A stretch of DNA of 64,000 nt, from positions 313,501 to 377,500 of the forward strand of contig CAJNDS010000735.1 in NCBI GenBank assembly GCA_905221605.1. The letters run 5' to 3'. The translations under genes were made by a program, and so were the position numbers. Source of the stretch: Symbiodinium natans (Eukaryota; Sar; Dinophyceae; Suessiales; Symbiodiniaceae). Each line of letters begins with the position of its first letter. Positions within the stretch are counted from its first letter, which is position 1. This document shows, in pieces, positions 44,341 to 53,000 of this stretch. The notes beneath the pieces were generated by a model, which was given only the letters and a program-made list of their open reading frames with translations, did not search any database and was not told the origin of the DNA.

Positions 44341-44629
44341 GGTGCAAGGTTGCTGTGAGGAATGGTGCACATTCCGCAATTCATGCGCGCGGCGCCGTCG
44401 AAAACATAGGCCCTGCAGAAACATGCAGGCGCATGCTGGGCACTTTTCCCACCATCAGTTCACGAGATTGGCACGTTGCTCAAAAGTTATAAGATTCAAC
44501 CAAACAGCCTAACCCCAAACCGAACCTGTGATAGTGACTATTAAATGGTGTGCGAAAACCCTAAAACCCTATAACCCTATACACCCTCTACACCTAAACC
44601 CTAAACCCTAAACCCTTCTCTGTCTTCAG

Positions 44630-44679
44630 GGCAGGATCAAGCTCCTCCGGAGCGGCTGGCTCATCACGCAGCATCCGCA
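44630..44679 (+). CDS. Candidate internal exon
   Basis: Has the best acceptor in the region (CTTCTCTGTCTTCAG) and donor GTATGG. Frame 1 reads GRIKLLRSGWLITQHP; the other two frames are open as well. CCCTAAA units flank both sides. Function unknown. Confidence 0.48.
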
Positions 44680-45538
44680 GTATGGAGCCAGAGCCTCAGA
44701 ACCCTAAACCCTAAACCCTAAACCGTATACCCTATACCCTAAACCCTAAATCCTAAACCCTAAACCCCAAACCCTAAACCCACTAAGATGACTGTAGGGA
44801 GGCCCCGCACTTCTTAGCTGAATCTGCGAGAGGCTACTACAGGGTTTAGGTTTAGGGATAAGGGTTCTTTCAACGGTTGACCTGGGTGTTTTATGGCTTG
44901 CAGGGCTCCAGGTTTGTAGCGCTTCATCAGGACCGGGCTGAATGGGGGTCATAGGTTTACCCTTGTCATGCTCCAAAAAGCGAATCTTGGCGTCGACAGC
45001 TCCTTGCGCATGAAATGCTGAATCATGCCTTGCCAGGAGACTCGGCCATGAGAGAATTTCGCGCCTCATGCTTGTTGATGTTGTTGGTGGCATCGTTATA
45101 CCCTCAGGTGATGTGAGCACCCACCACCCATGCCCTCTCTGATACGATGCCTTCGACCACAAGAATTTAGTCTAAACCCTAAACCCTAAACCCTAAACCC
45201 TAAACCCTAAACCCTAAACCCTAAACCCTAAACCCTAAACCGCATCGACATCGACTGCAGGAGCTTATAAGTTCCCGACATTCTTCCCAGCAACAAACCC
45301 ACGCAGGGGGGGGGGGGGGGGGGGTTGTTACCTTTAGGGGGTTTAGGGTTTAGGGTTTAGGGTTTAGGGCTACACAGGGATGGAAACCCTAAACCCTAAA
45401 CGCTAACCACCCGTGCTACTCGGGGCCCCCTGGTGCTGGGTTAAGAGGGCCGCTAAATATCTCGGTGTGCGAGACAATGGAGTCACCCCGTGAGGGAAAC
45501 CCTCAACCCTCAACAATAAACCTTAAACCCTCAACCCG

Positions 45539-45582
<44 letters not shown>

Positions 45583-45652
45583 ACCCTAAACCCTAAACCC
45601 TACACCCTAAACCCCAAACCCTGAACCCTGAACCCTAAACCCTAGCCTTCAG
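44680..45652. repeat. Arrays and a minus-open unique stretch
   Basis: CCCTAAA at 44701-44782, 45173-45240 and 45540-45640 (with CTCAACC variants). 44790-45165 is unique and open on minus for up to 138 codons including array sequence; the peptide is not recognised. A 20-base G run lies near 45307. Confidence 0.6.
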
Positions 45653-46219
45653 GAGCTTCTTCATCCCCTCAGCAACGACAAGGTGCATCCATTCGGGGTC
45701 TGAGGGCTGGTTTGGCTCTTGCAGGGCTTAGCATCGGATGGTGGGAGCAAGGTCTCAGGTGGTTTAGGGTTTAGGGTTTAGGGGTTATGGGGGGTTAGGG
45801 TTTAGGGAAACCTAAACCCTAATCCTAAACCCTAAACCCTAAACCCCTAGAATGTGTAGCTCATGTTCCCTTCGTGGGTCAAAGAGGCCCTTGTTTATTT
45901 GTTGAGGGTATACTCCGGGGTCTAGCACATCTGTTCAAGAGGCCCTGATTCAATTTGGACGACGTTGATCGGGGTAACCCTAAACCCTAAACCCTAAACC
46001 CTAAACCCTAGACCCTGCAAGGGGCAACTTTTCGGCTGCTGCACATCCGAGTTCCCTCTCTCTAAGGCTTTCCTGGCAGGTCACTGTGACTATAGCCACG
46101 TCTACTGGCTTCCCCTAAACCCTAAACCCTAAACCCTAAACCCTAAACCCTAAACCCTAAACAATTTGAAGAACTTGGGAAGGTGGGCTCTTTCACGTCG
46201 TTCGAATCCGGCACCGGAG
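45653..46219 (+). CDS. Four phase-linked small exons of an unknown protein
   Basis: Exons 45653-45682 (ELLHPLSNDK), 45725-45751 (GLASDGGSK), 46022-46079 (GQLFGCCTSEFPLSKAF) and 46172-46219 (LGKVGSFTSFESGTG). Each starts after AG (TTCAG, TTGCAG, TGCAAG, TGAAG) and stops before GT, and the frame is kept throughout. The first intron would be only 42 nt. CCCTAAA arrays at 45975-46015 and 46116-46162 precede exons 3 and 4. Function unknown. Confidence 0.45.
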
Positions 46220-46602
46220 GTGCTGTGAAAGGCTAAACATGCCTTCAGGATGCGCTGGGGTTCACAAGGCTTGTTCCTAAACCCTAAACCCTAAACCCTA
46301 AACCCTAAACCCTAAACCCTAAACCCTAAAATTAACAAGCCATTGTTTCAGCCCTCTCTTCAGCCTTTGCTTTGGGACGTTTGCGGTGTAGAACGCATGT
46401 AGAGCCTAGTACTGCAGGATTCAAGGGAGGGGGACTCAAGCTTTCTTCGGTATCCTAGACTAGAACTCAGGAAGATGCCGGAATAAGAGGGTTTTTAGGG
46501 TTTAGGAACCCTAAACCCTAAACCCTAAACCCTAAACCCTAAATCTATAGGGGGTTTAGGGCAAAGAGTTCCTGACCCAGATCAGCCCTCACCTCTGAAC
46601 AG

Positions 46603-46665
46603 GTGAAGAAGATGTTCGAGGAGGAGGCGGGAATTTCCGGCACTGCCACGTTCCTGCGGCCTTAG
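46603..46665 (+). CDS. Candidate exon, possibly terminal
   Basis: After ACCTCTGAACAG the frame reads VKKMFEEEAGISGTAT then FLRP and TAG at 46663-46665, where TTTAGGG-like repeats begin. An alternative frame (EEDVRGGGGNFRHCH) passes the stop and could reach a repeat-derived GT donor. Whether a gene ends here depends on which frame is used. Confidence 0.45.
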   Translation: MKKMFEEEAGISGTATFLRP

Positions 46666-46669
46666 GGTT

Positions 46670-46754
46670 TGGGGTTTGGGGTTTAGGGTTTAGGGTTTAG
46701 GGTGTAGGGTGTAGGGTGTAGGGTGTAGGGTGTAGGGTGTAGGGTGTAGGGTGT
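46670..46754. repeat. TTTAGGG array changing to TGTAGGG
   Basis: Starts as TTTGGGG/TTTAGGG and becomes eight or so units of TGTAGGG, showing local homogenisation of a variant. Confidence 0.9.
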
Positions 46755-47010
46755 TTGCGTTTTGTCAGCCCTGCACCCTGCCAAGTCTCCTACGCCCCTG
46801 AAAGCCTGAAATCCGAACAGGAAACTGCAGAAAGCTCGAACATGATTCGGGTTTTGGGTTTTAGGGTTTAGGGTTTAGGGTTTAGGGTTTAATCAGAGCT
46901 GGGATTCACTTTAGTATGCCTTCTGGGGTATGGGAGAAGGATGTTCCAACTTTTTGGGGTTCACTGTAAGCCCTGGAGCCCTGAAACACTTAGTCCTAGA
47001 CCCGTCGGAG

Positions 47011-50000
47011 CCCACTGGTTCAAAGCGCTTGCACGAGCTGCGCAAGCCCGACGAGCAAGCATCAAGAGCCGTGTGAGGTCAGCTCTCTGAATTAGCGGAT
47101 CTGTTTGTTTGGACGCATAACTGTGCCAGCGTAGCGGTTTGCACATGAAGCGTCTCGTTGTTCTTCTTTCGCGTAGTTGATTGTAGCTTGTGGCTCGCGT
47201 AGCCGTTGCACTGCTCGAAGCAGGTGCAAGCAGCTTCTGATAGATTTCGAGTGCTAGGCTAGGTCGCATTCGACTTTTGCTATGGAATCCAGCGATCTGG
47301 TGGCAGACTTGGGCCTGCGCTCCAGTTTGGTCGTTAGCGTCGCGCAATCTTGGAGCGTCTCTCGTCTGGCAACCTTGTCTGATTTGGATAATGCGGAGCT
47401 CGGGCGTATCCTTCAGCGCCAGGGAGATGGCTCTGTGGAGCGTGCAGTCTTGGCGGAATTCGCGGAACTGGTGAAAGCTGCAGCGACTCTGGCTTGTGGC
47501 CCATGGTCGTGTGCGAAGAGTTTTTGGCAGAGCATATTGTGGACTAGCGTAGCCTTGAAGCGCCGCCGAGTGGAGCGTCCGAACCCTCTGCAGGAGCACG
47601 AGCTAGCACGGGATTCGGCGGTTCATCTTGCATCTTCTTTACACGGCCCCTCGACTGCCGCAGCGGTCTCATGGAAAACTCGTCATCGCCGTTCTGGCGG
47701 TCCGGAGCCTGGTCGTCGAGGGCGTGAAGACAGTGCTCGTCAGCGCTGGGTTCGGGAGCTTGCGAGATTAGTTCAGCAGGCAGGCCTGCCTGCCGCGCAG
47801 GATGTGTCTCTTGGTGAAGTGGTACCGCGGCTGGGGAAAGGTCGCAGGGCCTCCACGTTGCGGAAGCACGTCAAGACCTGGCAGAGGATGGCAATGTGGG
47901 TCTGGAATGCCTTTTCTGTTTCTTGGCCATCGGCGTCGCAATTCGCGGCTTACTTGCAATCGCGGGCAGCCGAGCCATGTGGAAGGACAGTTCCGGCCAG
48001 CTGCTTGAAGACTCTGATTTTCATGGAAGCGGCAGGGGAGGTGCCTTTGGCGTCGCGCGTAAGTCAGCATGCTGCTATCCGGAATGTGATGGAAGAGCTC
48101 GCTTTGGTGCTTGGCAATCGGGATCTGCGTGAACGTAGGACGGCCAATCAGCTGCTAGTTGCTCAGGTCTGCTCCATGGAGCGTTTGGTTGTCTCCGAAC
48201 AAGCGCCGCGTTATGTTCGGGGTTTTTGCCTGGTTTAGGCTTGTTAAGCTGTGGGGTTGTTTGCGTTATTCCGACACAGAAGGTATGCCAGCGCAGTCCT
48301 TGACGCTGGACGGCCGTGGACTTCGCGCTCGCTTGGAGCGTACCAAGACGACTGGGCCAGGCAAGAAAGTCACAGTGCTCTACACCTTTGTTTCTGTGAG
48401 AGCTTGGCTAGCGGAGTCTTCTTGGCTGTCTGTGGGTTGGAAGCTTTGGCAGCAGATGAGCAGCGAGGCCAAAGTGGAGCACCGGGACTTCTTCTTGGTG
48501 CGCCCGGCGGCGGATCTGAACGGCTTGTCAGGCAAGATGGCTCGTTATTGTCACGCTGCTGCGATGTCTCAAGCCCTCTTTCAGCATCTACAAGCTGCTT
48601 CGCCGGACGTCATGGGACTGATGCTGAATGGCCTGGGCACTTTGTGGACCGAGCACTCAGAACGTGCCACCATGCGCACGTGGGCGGCATGTTGTGAAAT
48701 TGCTGAGCTGGTTAGCAAGCAGCTGGGTCGCTGGCAAATGTCCATTGACGAGGCTTACGTGCGTTCCATTCGTGGCAACGTGGAGCGGGCGCAAGCTAAG
48801 ATCGCGAGCGCCGTACGTCGTGGCTTCTCTGGCCCCGACTTTCTGGATGAGGGCAGTGTGCTTGCGAAAGTGGTGGAGCGCTTGCAAGATCTTGGCTATG
48901 AGGCGTCTGCCATCGAGCAGCAGTTGGAGCGCTTGCGTGTGTTTTCCAGCACAGCCTCGGGTGCGGCGTCTGAAACTGAGGATGAGGAGGACACGGCCAG
49001 CGAGGCTTCTGGATTCTCACTTCCAGCCGACGGCGGTGTGGGCATGGACACTGACGATGTGGAGTTGCCTAATGGTCATCTGGGTCAGTTCTTTGTCAGC
49101 TTGGTGGGTCGTGAAGAGCGCCGGACTCTCCACAAAGGCGGGGAATGCCATCGGATCCCTGGTGTACACTACCACAAGTTCCTGGCCTTCGGAGAGCGGC
49201 GTCCAGATGGCTCCCAGTACACTCGCTGCTGCAAGGATTGCTTCCCAGTCGCCAACGAGGTTGTGGGGTCTGTCAGTTCCGATGAGATCGACAGTTCTTC
49301 TTCTTCGTCTTCTGAGTCAGGATCTGAGCGGCAGTGAAGCCGCCGCATTCCGCTAAGGTAGTGCAGGATGGAGGCGAGGCAGTGCTCGTTTGCGAGTGCT
49401 GGCGTCGTGAGCTTGTGATCCTTGGCCCCCCCCGATCACAAGTTTGAGTCAGGAGGACCAGGCGCATGGCCCAAGGTTTGCTGTGCGCAGAGGTAGGAAG
49501 GTCAGGACAGTTTGCGTTTGGGTGCCCGCGTCACGTCTTGCTTGTTTCTGGCCACAGTGCTTGCTTGTAGGTGCGCCCCCCCCGCCTTTGTGGCGATCTG
49601 TTTGGGTTGTTTGCGTGTTTGGGTTGCGTTTCTTTGCGTTTGCTATGCCGGCCGAGATGGACACAGAGGAGCAGCAAGAGAAGCTAGTGATGCAGCTGGA
49701 CCCGGATCTCGCCGGCCTTCTTCAGTGCAAAGAGGTTGCGCTGAAAGTTCAAGCGATGTTTGCAGCCAAGAAAGTCAAGACAGTGAGTCGCCTGGCCGCT
49801 TTGGCCGACGACCGCAAAGGGCTTCGCGAGTTTTGCGTCAAAACGCTTGCTTTGGACCCAGACACTGCGGGCAACGATGTCGAGACTGCAGCAGTGGTGG
49901 ATGCCTGGGAGTCGGCTCGGGTTCGCGTGGAAGCCCGCAACAAAGCGGAGGCAGAGGCCGTCATCGGGGGTCTGCCCAAGGTTGTGCCGCGCACAGAGGT

Positions 50001-53000
50001 GGCGCAACTGCGAGAGCGCTTTGAGGCTGCCTTTTACGCCTTACCAGACAAAGTCATGCCGGCTACTGCTACACTAGAGCAGCATTTCGACATGATCGAC
50101 CACGGGGAATATCAATATCTGTCCCTTAAGGAATACGCGTCCAAGGAGGATGCAGCGCAGGAGGACGTGGCGGCCACCATTGACCGAAGCACTGGCACCA
50201 TCAAAGTCAAGAAGGGTCACGTTCAGGTTCCTCTACCGTCCAATGCTGAGGAGCTTCGGTCGCGGCTGCGCTTGGTGGCGCATTCGTTTGTGTTCTGCTC
50301 CTTGAGGTATCCGCACCTCACGGCCTTGCAGGGTGTGGCTCCCTATCATTTCCAGAACTACGCGGACTTCCTGTTGGGTGATTTTGTCTTCGGCTTGCAC
50401 GCTAAGGATGCGGCAGGGGGCGTTGTTTCCTCGCCCGCGTTTGATCTGGTGATTGCGTACGAGTTTCAGCTGCGCAAGAACGTCATGAAACTTTTGAATG
50501 CCGGTGGCAAGTTGGTTTCGGCCCTGGAGAAGTCTATGGCTGACATGGTGATCAAGGAGCGCTATTTTGTCACGCCAAGCGCTTTGCGTGCAATGATGCC
50601 CCCCCCGCCCCCCCCGGTGTGGGGGGGACGAGAACGCTCCCGCAGTCGCGGGCGCCGCGGCGGCGGAAAGGGCAAAGGAAAAGGGAAAGGCAAGGTTAAA
50701 TTCGTCGGGGACTTGAAGAAGGTGACGGAGGAAGGCGTGCAGATCTGCTTCAAGTTCAACAACGCGCATGAGAAGTGTCGGGGTCCTTGCGATCGGGCTC
50801 ATGTTTGTCAGCTTTGTCTTGGCAAGCATCCCATGCATGCTTGTCCGGCTATGCGAGCGAAGTCGGCGGAGGAGGCGTCGGCAGGCAAAGAGTGACTATC
50901 CATGCAATCGCCGGCGTCATCGGTGGAAGAGCCGGCTGAGTCCGACCAAAGACCGGCTCCTGCGGATGGGGAGGTGGGTGGCCGGTCTTTGGAGCCATGT
51001 TGCGATGGTGGGGTTGGGCAGTCTTGCCGCGTAGAGAGCCAGCAAGCGTCGTTGTCTGGGCAAGACCACCCCGCGCAGCCTGAGCAAGAGTTTGTGGTGG
51101 CAGGCTACTGGGGTCGTGGCTTGCCCATCCAAGCAGTGTACAAGGGCCGTTCCCGTCCTATTCACGATGGAGGCGGCTTGTGCTCTCCTGGCAGATGGCC
51201 AATCAAGCAGCGCCAGTTTCCTCAGTCACAAGCTTTTGCCAAGGCCAGAACCTGCGTGTGCCGCTCTTTCATGGCTTGGCTGAAGCAGAGTGACGAGCAG
51301 GGCAATGATGCGCTGAAACTTTTCTGGTCTCTGGCAGCGGGAAAGCGGCAGCGTTCTCCCTTCGAGGCTGCCGCCCTGCAGCGAGCGCGGGCAGAGCTTG
51401 ATGGTGTGTTGCGTGCTGAGGGAGTGTGCCCGGACCGTCAAGCAACTGACAGGCAGACCGAAATAAACTTTCGCAGGGTGGCTGCATTGTTGGAGCTAGC
51501 CGGCGACCCGGACTTCGCCTTTCTGAACGAGCTGGCTAGCGTTGGTGCGTGCTTGGGCGTGGGTGAAGTGCTGCCTCGCGTCCCTGCAGTGTTCGAGGCG
51601 AAGACTCGCTGGAAGCTGTCCGAGCCGGGAGGTGATTTTGAGCCAACGGTGTGCGCAAACTACAAGTCGGCAGAAGAGAACATGGAGGACATTCGCAGAC
51701 AGATTGTGCAAGAGCTCCACAAAGGCACGGTCGTGTCGATGACGAAGTCTGAAGCGCAGCGCAAGTTTGGGAACAAGCTTGCAGTTGCCGCCCTTGGCGC
51801 GGTGCCGAAGGAGGTGGGCACATCGGAGGTTCGCATCATACATGATGCGACACACAACGTCGAGGTGAACCCTCGGATCCGAGTCCGGGATCAAATACGT
51901 TGTCCGAGGATTGATGACCTGGATGGACTGTTGCGGTTGCTTGTTGCAGAGTGTTCACGGGATCCCACAATCCGCTTCTGCTTGAAGTACGATGTCTCCA
52001 GAGCGCACAAGCTAGTGCCCATCAGGGAGGAGGACTGGGCTTATCAAGCGTTTTCTTTAGATGATCCTGACATCATCTACATGCACACGGTCGGGGCATT
52101 TGGACTAGCGTCGGCAGCGTATCACTGGGCCAGGGTTGCAGCGGCCATCGTTCGTTTGTCGCATTACATGTCGGACGTCGCATCCGCGCTCTATCACTTA
52201 TTGTACTCCGATGATGGGTTGTTGTTAGCCACTGGCAAAGATTTTTGGCGGCGTCAGATGTTCTGGTTGTATGTCTTCGAGCTGCTGGAGGTTCCGCTAT
52301 CGTGGAAGAAAGTGGCAGGCGGGGCTTCGCTGAGCTGGATCGGCTATCAGGTCGATGTTGTATCTTACCAGTCCGGCATTGGGCCCACCAAAGTTGGGTG
52401 GTTGGTGCGCTGGATCGACGACCATCTGCGAGAAGGGCGGGTGCAAGTGCAGCACATGCGGGCCGCGTTGGGCAGATTCTCCTTCATTGCGGGAGCTTTG
52501 CCACATGTGCGGCCATTTCTGGGTCCCATATTTGCGTGGTGCGCGGCACAGGACGCAGGCGAAAGCCAGCTCCCTCTGGGCGTGCGGCTCATTCTTGAAC
52601 ATATTCGGCATGAAGTGGTTTGCGCATCTATGACCCCGCCCAGGCCTTTGCCGACTCAGGTAGGAGAGTTATTCCGAGTTGACGCCAAGGCCCAAGGCGA
52701 CAAGATCGTGATAGGAGGCTGGGAGTGTCTCGGCAGCGTAGGCCCCAAGGACGCACGCTGGTTCTCCGTAAAGCTGGACAGAACGACGGCGCCTTGGGCC
52801 TACGTCAAAGGCGACCCCTACCGGACCATCGCCGCGCTCGAGCTTATGGCCACCCTGGTTGCAGTGTGCGTGTTTGGCCACGGAGCTGTGTGGAAAGGTG
52901 CAGTAGCAACTGCGACAGTGGCGGGCTTCACCGATAATATGGGCAACAGTTTCGTCGTGGACAAGCACATGACGACAGCTTTTCCACTTTGTGTTGTGCT

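Noticed and set aside
46961-47599. 212-residue minus frame, partly repeated at 53414-53923
   Set aside because: Antisense of the recombinase start and direct repeat A; the shared part simply reflects A1 and A2.
48628-49356. 242-residue plus frame
   Set aside because: Shadow of the recombinase catalytic domain, which carries the conserved residues.
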